Shown in pieces: positions 12,301 through 21,300 of a stretch of DNA of 64,000 bases (position 1 is the stretch's first letter; every line of letters begins with the position of its first letter). Position numbers and translations under genes: made by a program. The stretch covers positions 14,932,178-14,996,177 of the forward strand of contig ML677374.1 of the NCBI GenBank assembly GCA_007922305.1, in the 5' to 3' direction. The DNA is from Dermatemys mawii (lineage: Eukaryota; Chordata; Testudines; Dermatemydidae). The notes under the pieces are model-generated. The model searched no databases. It had not been told where the DNA came from and saw only the letters and a list, made by a program, of their open reading frames with translations.

Positions 12301-14212
12301 CAGACCATCCATGATCAACTGCAGCACTTAGGAAATGCTATCAAACAGGTGAGCATGAGGTGACACTGAAACTTGAAGATCTGGAGTGGAAAACATGGCA
12401 GGAAGGAAGCATACAGGGACAGGATTAATCTGCAGTTATGAGCAAACTGGCAATGTATTGTACATGCCTTTATGATGCACTTGATCTGCTGTTGCTCAAC
12501 TCCTATTCTCTTGTCATATGCAATGAAACAGTGAGGACTTGAATGTTTCATAAGTTTTCTAATAAGTCCATTATTCATGCTACTTCTAGGTGAAAATGAA
12601 AAAGGATTATCAGCAGAGAAAGATGGAAAAGGGGATCAGCCCACGAAAACCTACCATAACCCTCAGTGCCTACCAGAGCAAGTGCATCCAGACAGTTCTA
12701 AAAGAAGAGTGAGTAACTTTTTTCCAAGCTGGGCTCCTTGTGCTTTGGGTTGAGTTTTCTGAGTGTATTCAACTCCCAGTCATTGAACGATGCCTATCCC
12801 AAGTTTAAACTCCACACAGTGCCATTAAGAGTCCATTGGGGTAGACACAGTGATACTTAAGGGTTTATTGACGAAGCTGGGAGCTACTTTATTACAAATA
12901 GCTGCTAACTTGTTATCTTATTCTGTAGCTAGCTGTAGAAACCTTGAAGATTTGACCAGCAGTAGATGGGTCTGAGCTTTAGCATGTGGGAAGTGTGTCC
13001 AAGAATTTTTCATGCCAGCCTGAGAGTGCAGTGGGGCAGCTGCTTCCCCCGAAAACGTCTGTCGTGCAGTTTCACTAAGTCATGCTGTCACTACAGCAGT
13101 CTCAGGGTATGTTTTTCAGCTTGTGTAGACATACCCAAGCAGTGAAATCGAGACTTTTGGGACCCTGGGTACGTACTTACTCATGTGCTAGCCTGCACCA
13201 AAGCCGATGCAGTTGTCGTGTCACTGTATTGGCACCTGAAATAGTTTTAATTGAGCTAGCTTAGGTTTGTCTATAGGAACTGCAGGCACAGTCTGAGTGT
13301 GGTGCAGAGACACAACTAACTACTGGTAAATCTAAAGACTTAGAAAGCTGAGCAGGTAATGGACAACTTCATGAATGTGAAGTCAGTGTTGTATGGTGAT
13401 ACTTGTAAAGTCTTCATTGAACAAACTATATAGAAATAAACACAGCACTAGAGCGAGAAGCAATGGCTGGCTGACCGTGAAACCAACCCTGAAGTAGGAA
13501 GCCATGCGCAACAGAATAGAGGGGACAGTTAGTTAAAGCCCAAACCAAACTAAAGTTTCCCTACAGTGCAGTCTTGTGTTCCTATTGAAGTCAAAGGGGG
13601 AGGTACTTTCCATCAAGTTGCATTTTTATTGGAGCACTGCTGCGGTGGCATTTAAACATCCTATGACAATTGTAAAGAGTTTGGTAAAGAATGGACTCTG
13701 GAAAACCTGTTTTCTTAAACTGCTGCAAAATCAAGGAACAGTATTCCCTAGGCAATTGCACTACTTACTTGCAGTCAAGCCCATGCACTTAGGATTTAGT
13801 AAGCTGGATTCTATTCCATCTTGCACAGCAACCTTACTGGAAAATGTCAGGGTTGTCATCATGGGCATAAAACAGTCCATGAGGCCAAACAGTGATGTAC
13901 AAGATGGTTAACAGGTGGTATGGCTGGCCTCACTAACAGATTTGATAAGATGCTAGCCAGCCAAATAGTTCCAGAAGAATTGAGCTTTTAAAAGCACTTT
14001 TCAAGCCTTACCTTTTAATACCACCTCCCTTTTTCAGTGAAGAATGGCTTTTAGTTTCAGGAGCAGTGTCTTCCATCTAAGGCAAGACCTGTCCCATCAA
14101 CCCCCTCAGACATGAATTGTACAATGCTGTAATTCTGCTTTCTTGCAGGGGAGAACACATAAGGGAAATGGTAAAACAGATCAATGACATCAGAAGCCAT
14201 GTGAACTTCTAA
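223..14212 (+). CDS. NUP88: NUP88, nuclear pore complex protein Nup88 (3' 16 coding exons; first exon outside window)
   Basis: NUP88 sits on the cytoplasmic face of the nuclear pore with NUP214 and NUP62 and supports CRM1-linked export (family knowledge). Joining 223-392, 2284-2409, 2619-2705, 3505-3681, 4906-5092, 5729-5879, 7051-7149, 7367-7457, 8233-8334, 9905-10063, 10328-10453, 11372-11437, 11715-11795, 12222-12348, 12590-12708 and 14149-14212 gives 1932 nt, an open frame of 643 codons plus TAA. All internal junctions are AG/GT and phases agree. The human protein is about 741 residues, so roughly 97 N-terminal residues are upstream of base 1. Visible residues 1 to about 450 are the beta-propeller part, with stretches such as [18 protein letters not shown] and [20 protein letters not shown]. 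About 455-643 is helical and coiled-coil, rich in E, K, Q and R, ending in [16 protein letters not shown]. No stop, frameshift or lost exon was seen, so the gene looks intact. The promoter is not in the window. Confidence 0.97.
393..2283 (+). other. NUP88 intron, no recognised element
   Basis: AT-rich sequence between coding exons 2 and 3. A 118-codon open frame on the - strand at 1177-1533 has no recognisable domain and looks like chance. Confidence 0.6.
2284..2409 (+). CDS. NUP88: NUP88 coding exon 3
   Basis: The acceptor is TGTAG and the donor GTAAAC. Completes the split Ser codon and encodes [22 protein letters not shown], then [10 protein letters not shown]. Propeller blade sequence close to mammalian NUP88. 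Confidence 0.95.
2619..2705 (+). CDS. NUP88: NUP88 coding exon 4
   Basis: An 87-bp exon after TTCTAG, with donor GTGTGT, which is weaker than the others. Encodes [20 protein letters not shown], then [10 protein letters not shown]. It links the strand after [10 protein letters not shown] to the next blade. Confidence 0.93.
3505..3681 (+). CDS. NUP88: NUP88 coding exon 5
   Basis: A 177-bp exon after CCCCAG with donor GTAAGG. Encodes [19 protein letters not shown] and then [20 protein letters not shown], among the most conserved parts of the propeller. It ends with two bases of a Ser codon. Confidence 0.96.
3857..4010 (+). mobile_element. tRNA-derived SINE fragment
   Basis: Contains an A-box-like GAGCTCAGGCAGTAGAGG followed by a B-box-like GGGTTCAGTCCCC with tRNA-like spacing. 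This suggests a Pol III SINE in the intron between exons 5 and 6. The family name is uncertain. Confidence 0.6.
4514..4527 (+). repeat. Poly-A tract
   Basis: A run of A followed by AT-rich sequence within the same NUP88 intron; no clear SINE body is attached. Confidence 0.7.
4906..5092 (+). CDS. NUP88: NUP88 coding exon 6
   Basis: Acceptor TTGCAG, donor GTAGGG. Encodes [20 protein letters not shown] and [20 protein letters not shown], then [10 protein letters not shown] followed by an acidic run (EEEEDDEQT). Ends in phase 0. Confidence 0.96.
5205..5300 (+). mobile_element. Foldback MITE / long hairpin
   Basis: Left arm 5205-5252 (starting GTTGGTCCCTTGCTAATCAG) pairs with right arm 5258-5300 (ending CTGATTAGCAAGGGGCCAAC) around the five-base loop CAGGT. 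It is almost one continuous hairpin with about 43-48 bp arms, typical of a palindromic MITE. It lies in the intron between NUP88 exons 6 and 7. Confidence 0.85.
5729..5879 (+). CDS. NUP88: NUP88 coding exon 7
   Basis: Acceptor TTACAG, donor GTAAGG. Encodes [20 protein letters not shown], then [20 protein letters not shown]. Ends after the first base of an Asp codon. Confidence 0.96.
6171..6345 (-). mobile_element. CR1-type LINE fragment
   Basis: Matches the repeat at 36,395-36,810: both have AGAACATA..., CATACTGGGTCAGACCAA and TATCCTGT. On the + strand it reads as the reverse complement of a LINE 3' region. Truncated. Confidence 0.75.
7051..7149 (+). CDS. NUP88: NUP88 coding exon 8
   Basis: A 99-bp exon after TTTCAG with donor GTGAGT. 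Encodes [20 protein letters not shown], then [13 protein letters not shown]. The His/Cys-rich stretch is conserved in NUP88. Confidence 0.96.
7252..7271 (+). repeat. GGT trinucleotide microsatellite
   Basis: About six GGT units in the intron before NUP88 exon 9. Confidence 0.8.
7367..7457 (+). CDS. NUP88: NUP88 coding exon 9
   Basis: A 91-bp exon after TTGTAG with donor GTAAGA. Encodes [20 protein letters not shown], then [10 protein letters not shown], ending in two bases of an Arg codon. Confidence 0.96.
8233..8334 (+). CDS. NUP88: NUP88 coding exon 10
   Basis: Acceptor CCCCAG. The end is set by the strong donor GTATGT, giving CT plus A of the next exon (Leu). Encodes [20 protein letters not shown], then ICITSTYEC. 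The last residues (ITRPLL) differ from the mammalian motif I remember at this point, so the end is slightly less sure. Confidence 0.9.
9905..10063 (+). CDS. NUP88: NUP88 coding exon 11
   Basis: The acceptor follows a long T tract (GGTAG). Encodes [40 protein letters not shown] and [12 protein letters not shown]. Donor GTATGA splits a Lys codon. Confidence 0.93.
10328..10453 (+). CDS. NUP88: NUP88 coding exon 12
   Basis: Acceptor TTAAG, donor GTAACA. Encodes [20 protein letters not shown], then [20 protein letters not shown]. This is where the propeller gives way to the C-terminal helical region. Confidence 0.94.
10806..11052. mobile_element. Turtle-type nonautonomous DNA transposon (MITE)
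   Basis: Contains GGCGGGCAGCGATCGACCCC, TCAGCTACGTTATTCACGTA and a GTGTAGACC-type end. This structure is common in turtle genomes as I recall. It includes the perfect small palindrome GCTACGT-TATTC-ACGTAGC. Ends are eroded, so boundaries are approximate. Confidence 0.65.
11372..11437 (+). CDS. NUP88: NUP88 coding exon 13
   Basis: A 66-bp exon after TTTTAG with donor GTGAGT. Encodes [20 protein letters not shown], coiled-coil. Confidence 0.94.
11715..11795 (+). CDS. NUP88: NUP88 coding exon 14
   Basis: An 81-bp exon after ATAAAG with donor GTGAGC. Encodes [20 protein letters not shown], then QEDIMN. Clear coiled-coil heptads. Confidence 0.95.
12222..12348 (+). CDS. NUP88: NUP88 coding exon 15
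   Basis: Acceptor ATAAAG, donor GTGAGC. Encodes [20 protein letters not shown], then [20 protein letters not shown]. Coiled-coil. Confidence 0.95.
12590..12708 (+). CDS. NUP88: NUP88 coding exon 16
   Basis: Acceptor TTCTAG, donor GTGAGT. Encodes [20 protein letters not shown], then [19 protein letters not shown]. Ends two bases into a Glu codon. Confidence 0.95.
12709..14148 (+). other. Last NUP88 intron with MITE remnant
   Basis: Apart from an inverted pair GGGTATGT/ACATACCC at 13105-13136 there is no recognised element. A 111-codon open frame at 13576-13911 has no recognisable similarity and no splice logic, so it is not called. Confidence 0.55.
13105..13136. repeat. Inverted pair GGGTATGT...ACATACCC (TIR remnant)
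   Basis: Perfect 8-bp inverted ends 32 bases across, of the GTGTAGACATACCC type also seen near 61.5-61.8 kb. Probably the collapsed or flanking end of a turtle DNA transposon. Confidence 0.5.
14149..14212 (+). CDS. NUP88: NUP88 coding exon 17 (terminal, stop TAA at 14210-14212)
   Basis: Acceptor TTGCAG. Encodes [20 protein letters not shown] followed by TAA. This is the highly conserved NUP88 C-terminus and fixes the end of the gene. Confidence 0.97.
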
Positions 14213-14346
14213 CACACCAATGACTAAGTTTCCACAATAGAAGGGCTGAAATGTTTTTGATATTGGCAGCAAGGAATATTTTAAGGGGGAGACCACACCC
14301 CTCAACTATTTATCAGTAACAACTGTTTGTGCTGCATAATATGCTT

Positions 14347-14352
14347 TTTATT
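14347..14352 (-). terminator. Possible distal polyadenylation signal of RABEP1
   Basis: AATAAA on the - strand, about 3.9 kb past the RABEP1 stop and inside the NUP88 3' UTR. If used, the two mRNAs would overlap at their tails. Nearer candidates are at 16384-16389 and 15270-15275, so the choice is uncertain. Confidence 0.3.
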
Positions 14353-14378
14353 TCATATTTTGTAAAGACTCAGTATTG

Positions 14379-14384
14379 AATAAA
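14379..14384 (+). terminator. Canonical AATAAA polyadenylation signal of NUP88
   Basis: AATAAA lies 167 bases after the NUP88 stop codon, with a TG-rich stretch near 14418-14430. That gives a short 3' UTR of about 190 bases. The motif is seen; its use is inferred. Confidence 0.75.
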
Positions 14385-17300
14385 ACACTTTTGATAAGAA
14401 AAGATCCTTTTACAAGCTGAGTTTGTCTCCTTAATGGGAAGGGAACTAAACATTTTAAGCTTACAGCTACCCAGGGTGTAAAACTGTAAGTATTAAATCA
14501 GTATATTGAAAAAGCAAGACTGAGGAAGGGGATTTTTAGTTCAGTAAGAAAAGCTCTAGGGTCTTCCTCTAACAGAAAGCAGATTAGAAAAACCAGAAAA
14601 GTGCACATACTTCAGCAGCTTTTGTTTAATTTGGAACACTTTCTTCATAAGGACACACCTTCAATACAGTTAAATGGTTACATTTGAATTCTGTAGACAT
14701 CAGAATTCTACAGCCACAATTGCACAGGACACCAATGGCTTGGTTCACTGAAATGCAGTATTCACTTCCAAACACTCAGTTTGCCTTTATCAAAAGAGAC
14801 TTACTTGAGAGGCCAGTTGTATGTCTACTTCAGGAAGACTTCAAGGGACTGACTACGGATGCTTGACTTCTGCTAAAAGTGATGTGGTCAAGCTAAGTTT
14901 TAAGAAGTAGTACTGCACTGCTTGACAATTGCACATGCAGAAGTGCCAAAATAAAGCCTTTAAGGACAGGAGTGGTACTAGACATGCTGCAAAAAGACCA
15001 TTCTAGTTGCACAGATTAAGACTACACAAGTATTGGGAATACTTTATGAAACTCACTGAATATTTTCATTTTATAGTCTACACTGAATAGTCCATTTCTA
15101 AATTCCATTTTTAGCTGTGTAGTAGGTAACATGTTTGTTTGCTAGAGCTGTAAAACTAACCCCCTACCCCTTCACAATCAAACTAATCCCAGGAGCTTCG
15201 ATGATAGAGGGAGAATTTTCCTGCTACAGTCTTATGGATACAGTGATACTTATACCAAAATTAAGATGCTTTATTTGCACTGAAAGGATTTCAGTCCTGT
15301 TTTGATTGTACTCTGAATTCAATCACCACCTTTCTCCAGAAGAAATCTTAGTTCCCTTTGAAATTGTGCCTTACTTTCCTTACACTTTTGGGTTCTTCTG
15401 GCTAACTCAGCACTATCCCCCAAGGCTCAGAGCAGCTCTGGGGCCTCATTTATGTACGACAGTCTAGTTCTCTAAGCTTCGCTGTTGGAACTGCAGTCAA
15501 CCACTTCATCTTTGCCAATCTGCCTAGGGCCATGTTTTCAATGAAAGCTAGAATTGTTTTGTTTTTGGACTCACTCTACCTTACACATGTGGTGAGAGGC
15601 AGGGTGTGCAGCAAGGGGTCCTAGGAAGTGGGAGCTTAGATTAGCAGTGAAGGGCTCACCCATACTCTCCTCTACCTTTTAAACATTGGTACCTGATAGC
15701 TAAAAGCTGAATGAAAGAAGCTCCAGGTAAGGAAAGGGAACACCGAGTAGCAAAGTGAGATTGGAGAGTAATATGTCAATATTCACAGCTGTCTGAATAG
15801 TGAAGAGGTTGGGGAACACTTCCACAAAAAACTGAGGTGAGGTTGCTGCACTGAATCACTCAATATGCACTGTAAAAGCAAAGACATAATCCTTTAGCTC
15901 CCCTTTACAATTATGTCCCTTCCAGCGTACCCCTACGCTCATTCTAATTATACGTGCAGCCACTTTTCCAGGTTACAAAAATTTAGTAAACTAACATGCA
16001 TACACATGCAAATTGCCGTTTTGTAATTTCTATATTAATTACTAGCAATTTAGTTAGTTAATGAACGCTCACTAACTGCTCAGCCACTCGCTTTTCCAGA
16101 AGACTGCAGCAAGACATCACAGCCAGCATCTGCAACCAAACGAACACCACAATGCAGTACATGAAAAACCATATCAATGCAAACAAGAAACCAAGCAGAC
16201 GTGAGGCTGACCTGTGGTGGTAGAAGGGAGGCTGAGAAGAGGAAGTGACTCAGTGCAGAAACAAAGTTGACTGACTATTTCTTTGCTATACAGCCTAGCA
16301 ATCTCACCTCAAAGTTAATTTTTGTGCCAGGCTACTAAGTGTTTCCTCAAATAGGTGCTACAAAGAATTTAATGTATGTTACATTTATTCCAGTGCTCAG
16401 AAGAGCTGTCTTCCTTAAAGCACTGCTACTAGGTATAAGTACCAGTAGAACATTAGCAACATAAGGTGGGTGAAGTAATATCTTTTAGTGGAAACAAGCT
16501 GTCACCCACAAACAGACATTATTAGCTCACTAAAAGAATATTACCTCACCTACCTTTTTAAATATCTTGGGACTGATTGATACACCACCACCCCTGCATT
16601 GGCGAATGTTAGCTAATTTCAGAGCATAAGGGGATATACAGGCTGAGAAAAGTTGCTTTTTTCTGTGACTCCTGCTGCCAAACACAGGCCCACATTTTCC
16701 AAGTGTGTACATACAACACAGTACATGCACCCCATTTAAGAATTGTGGCTGCTCAATGTTAATATTCAGAAAGTCTATTCCTACTAACCTTTTCATTAGT
16801 CAAGGCTGAAATACTGACCAAATGACAACTTCTGTTCCTCTCAAAGGCCAGAGCTAGTTCAGTTCTCAGAGGGGCCTGTCCAAATATTCAGAATTTGCAA
16901 CTCTTACTCATACAATGGCTGATAAGCCATCATCATCAGCTGATATCCTGTATGGACTTCACTTTTTTTTAAAAAAGTCATGTTATGATACTGGTTTGTA
17001 TGACAATAAACCCAAACCTAGCACCTGTAGAATACACAGTCTGCTGCTGTTGCATAGTGTTACCTTAATGTATAGTTAAGGGTCAGAGTAGGATTTGGGT
17101 TATTGCCTCTGTTTTAAGCAATAGCTAGACACCATATTTGAGATGCATTGCACTTGAAGGAAACCTGCAGCATAATGCGGTTCAGGCTCCTTTTGTGCTA
17201 TGGGATACAGACTGTAATGCATGTTGCATGTACTATTAACCCAACCTATATGTGGCATGAGTGTGAGACTGAATTTTTCCTTGATTCAGAATCATCTTCC

Positions 17301-18231
17301 TTTTACACTGGGTGAAAGCTAGTTCACACAGAGTGATATTCACCCCAGCAGAGATGACCTGCAAATGCCCTATGTGTTATTTAAATGGTGCACAGAGTTT
17401 TAACAGTCTTAACACAAATATGGGCCTAGCAACACCTCCGTTCTAAAACTGAGAAAGTACCAGTTATGGTTCCATTTTTTAAATTAAACCTGTGAAGAAG
17501 AGATTATAAATAGTGCAGTTCTAACCCCAGAGTTTTAATTTGCAGTCCATTTTTTACTGATCAATTCATTTTTTTGGATTAACTTGTATCAACTCCTGAG
17601 ACTCACAACTCACTCATGTCCATCACATTTCAACAGCATTCAGATTGTTCAACAAAAATTAAAACAGTTTAAAAAAAAAAAAAAAAAGCACTGAGTTAGG
17701 AAAGACGATCAATATCCAGTGTCCTGCTAATAAATTCATATTTTAATATAAAATATTCATACAGCACACTACACCTCAGGCTATGTATCTGCTAGCTGAA
17801 TACTGTTACTGACTATTCAAAAACAGAAAAACGTCAATCGCTTTGCTCTTCAATGTGTTTTGAGGGCCGATAGGATTTCCAGCAGCTATTTGATCACAGT
17901 ATTTAGGGGGAAATGTTCCAGACATCTATATTAGACTAAGAAGTTGGCCAAAAAGAAAAAATATTTTTCAGAACGTAAAGGACTGTTTCCACTTACCGTG
18001 GAAAACAACACTGCACCCATTAGTGTTCCCATTAGAAAATGCTCTTCTACACTGCAAGGCTCCCTGGTGCTCTTCCTGCCCTGTGCAAAACCTTCTCCCC
18101 TCGAGAAACAAACCTAGTCATTGTCCCCTCTGTCATCATCTGCTCTTTCAGTTAGAGTTAAATAATTAATGTTGCTATAAAGATGAGTTAAAAACCGCAA
18201 AGGCAGCCTTGGAGCCCTGCTGATCAGGGTG

Positions 18232-18333
18232 TCATGTTTCCGGAAGCTGATTAATGTCTGTCAGTTTTGTGTCGTTCAGGATTGCACGGATTCTCTCCAA
18301 GGAATCTGCCTGCCGGATCCGTTCCAACTGCAC
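18232..18333 (-). CDS. RABEP1: RABEP1 coding exon 18 (terminal, stop TGA)
   Basis: Acceptor TTGTAG. Encodes VQLERIRQADSLERIRAILN, then DTKLTDINQLPET and TGA at 18234-18232. It fixes the end of the gene. Confidence 0.98.
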   Translation of the reverse strand: MQLERIRQADSLERIRAILNDTKLTDINQLPET

Positions 18334-21300
18334 CTACAAAAAGCAATGAATACAATGAGCTGGTAAAACGTGTGTAATAATTCTCAAACTGGAACACATG
18401 GTATTAGTGTGGATGCTATCTGCTCTGACGTGCTCCATGCTCAGCATATCCACACTGCCCACTTCTGCACATAAAACAACGGTATTGTACTCTCAGCTGA
18501 GAAACAGTGGGCCTGCTCTGTGTTCTGTAAAGGGTCTAATTAGTTAACAGTAACCGATTTGTTTGCCATCTCTGAAAAGCCCACGCAACTTGGTTTGTAG
18601 GCCTCTAGTCAGTGACGGCACTAGTTGATGCTAACCCCTACAGAGAATCTGAAATTGTCCCCATGCCCATTTATGCCATGGTTTAGAGTTCTTCCCTTAG
18701 GATATTCAGTGTTACCCCGTAGTGCTCTCTTATGCCTGCCTTCGGAGAGGGTTCAAGTATGTCCATTCAAGATCAAGTGGAAAAGGAGCAAAACCATACA
18801 GAAGCCTGTGACAAACAAAGCTGGAATCGGAAAAACAGTGGCAAGTGACGAGTAACAGTAACTATTTTTTACCATAACTCCTTGGAGCTACATGAATATT
18901 TTGAAACAAAGAACTGTGTAAATTTTCACTATGGAAACTGAGCCAATGCATTTTCAAAGCAGTGCAGGGATTTGTAAGAGAAAGCAAGAAAAAAGCTGTT
19001 TTACAGAGAATGTTAGCTTAATTTTCTCATATTCCTACGCTTACCACTACAGAAACAAGTAGGAGAAAGCATTAACAACTGACTCTGCCCATCCATGTGG
19101 ACCACCTCCAGCAAGCAACATGCTGAGTTCTTTTACTGGGCACCCTCAAAGATTCTGGATTTTGTTTACGAGCTAAATTACAATTTATAAGTTTTATTTC
19201 TAAGCAACTCTTTTCTGAACAGTTGGTGCAAGAAGTTAAAGGATACAGGACTGAACCTTAGTCGGCTCCTTGGAACTAAGATCGAAGTGTACCATGGTGA
19301 GAGATCTGGCTGGATGGATAAGAAACTGCAATGCAAACTGAACCACACTCCACTGCATGAAAGATTATCCATAAGTATTAAAATCTATGACTTGGGATCT
19401 CTTGAACCTAACTACAGCTTTTTCCTTATAGGATCAAACACATGACTCTGATAGGGATAAAAATCTATCTTGTGCTATAGCTTAAAAAGCAGCAAATAGC
19501 CCAGAAGTGTTTAGTGCGAATTCCTGACATTGCACTTGAATATTTACATCATGATGAATCACTATGACTAAATTACAGACTGAGGTAAAAACATGAGGTG
19601 GTCTCTGCAATGTTAGGGAATCATGGAACTATTATTTGTGTGGTTCTGTACAACTCCATTTAATGCAATAACTCCCTACTGGCTGCTGGGAGGGAGTTTG
19701 GGGACAGGAAGTCAGATCCAGGCTAAATAAGAGCTCAGCTAGGCTCTAAAACAGGTTGGATTCCTGGCTTAGACTAATAATTCTTCACTGCTCACAATAC
19801 AGTTGGTTTATGGTCCCAGTTTTTACGTCACACTGCACCCCAATTACAGAGGTGACAGAATACATATGGGTATGAACAAATGTAATACTCGGGACAGACT
19901 GATAACACCTCTCTCACCTGCAGGGTCTGAGACAGCTTTACAAAGTCTCTCTGCACTTGCTCACTGACATCTAATTCAGTTTGCAGTCGCTGACCTTTGT
20001 TCTTCTCTTCAAACATCAACTGTTCGAGGTTAGTCTGGGAAGAGAAAAGTTGTTGATGTTGTGGTTAAACTATGGACAAAAGGGGCATGGATGGACTTCT
20101 GATTAAGCCTGGGTCTGTGAATCAGGTGATCTGAGTATATTCCACGGTTTGCCTGCCTGGACCAGCCATTTACCCTCTCCATGCCTCAGTTTTCCTACCT
20201 GAAAACAAAGGGTTAATTCCCAGTCTCCAAGAATATTGATGGATTAATGTAGGAAAAAGCCCTTCCATAGCATCTTATTTCCACAGCTCTCCAAGTAAAA
20301 CTGCACGTTTCTGACAATGAAATCAGACAATAAATGGAGGCTCATGATTCTCTCACAGGTAGATTAGTACATTTTGTCTGGGTTTTGATCAAGGTGGTAT
20401 AAAAATTATACCACGATTAATTCATTCCTCTGCCAGTGCAGTACTGTTCCCCACAGCAAACACTGAAATGTCAAATATTCAGAGTCTCAGGGGACCCAAA
20501 CTGATTAATCCGGTTTTAAAACGTCTGGGAATGGAGCTTTCAACAGCTTCCCTGGGGAGACTTGCACAGTCAGGACATCTCCTGAGATCCACTCTTCCCC
20601 TTTCTGTTTCATCCTTTGGTGTTAGCAGTACCCAATTTGGCCAGCAATGTGAGCTTTCAGAACACTGTCTTTTGTCAAGCATAAGTGACTTCAAATACAA
20701 AACTTACTTTCATACAGACCCACCAATGCAACAGTTACCTTTGCAGTGGTCTCCTTCTTTAGCTGTTCTTCAAGAGTGTTTTTCATTTCCTGAAGACTCT
20801 CCAGCTGCTGCTGTTTTTCCTGCAAGGTGCACTCCAACTGTGAAATCAAAGAAAAGCAATTACTTAAAACCTTCTAAGATTTTCTTTTCCACAGATGCCT
20901 GTCATTCAAAACATTTCACAGAAAGATCAGTACAACTGCCTTTGTAGAGAAACCCCAAGGTAAACATGCCATCACCCCTTTCTTTCCTGAAACTGTAAGG
21001 AAATGTCTGTAGCAAACAGCATTTAACTTATTAAGATCAGTATAGAAAGTATATACAGTTTTAAGCATTAGGAAAGCCACTGTTAGGGGTGTACAAATCT
21101 TACGCTGTCCTTTAGAGTTCCAAACGTCTACTCATTTGTTTCTTTTACAGTTAAATGATAGTGCTGCTTCTCAAAATCCAGAATCATACAAGTTCTCAAC
21201 TTGCAACAATGTGGCAATGTACATTGTGGTCAGAAAATTCTCCTACACAGAATAAGCACTCCTTCCTTTTTACGGAAGGACGTAAATTCACTATTATTTC

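Larger units (their letters stand above)
14213..18231. other. Shared 3'-UTR / intergenic zone between convergent NUP88 and RABEP1
   Basis: No coding exon was found here. The left end is the NUP88 3' UTR. The right part must hold the 3' UTR of RABEP1, transcribed leftward. Candidate RABEP1 poly(A) hexamers (AATAAA on the - strand) are at 16384-16389, 15270-15275 and 14347-14352. The last would lie inside the NUP88 3' UTR. Poly-A tract at about 17671-17688. No recognised repeat was placed here. Confidence 0.6.

Noticed and set aside
13576..13911. 111-codon open frame on the + strand in the last NUP88 intron
   Set aside because: NUP88 exons 16 and 17 join in phase without it, it lacks flanking splice signals in phase, and its sequence is not recognisable.
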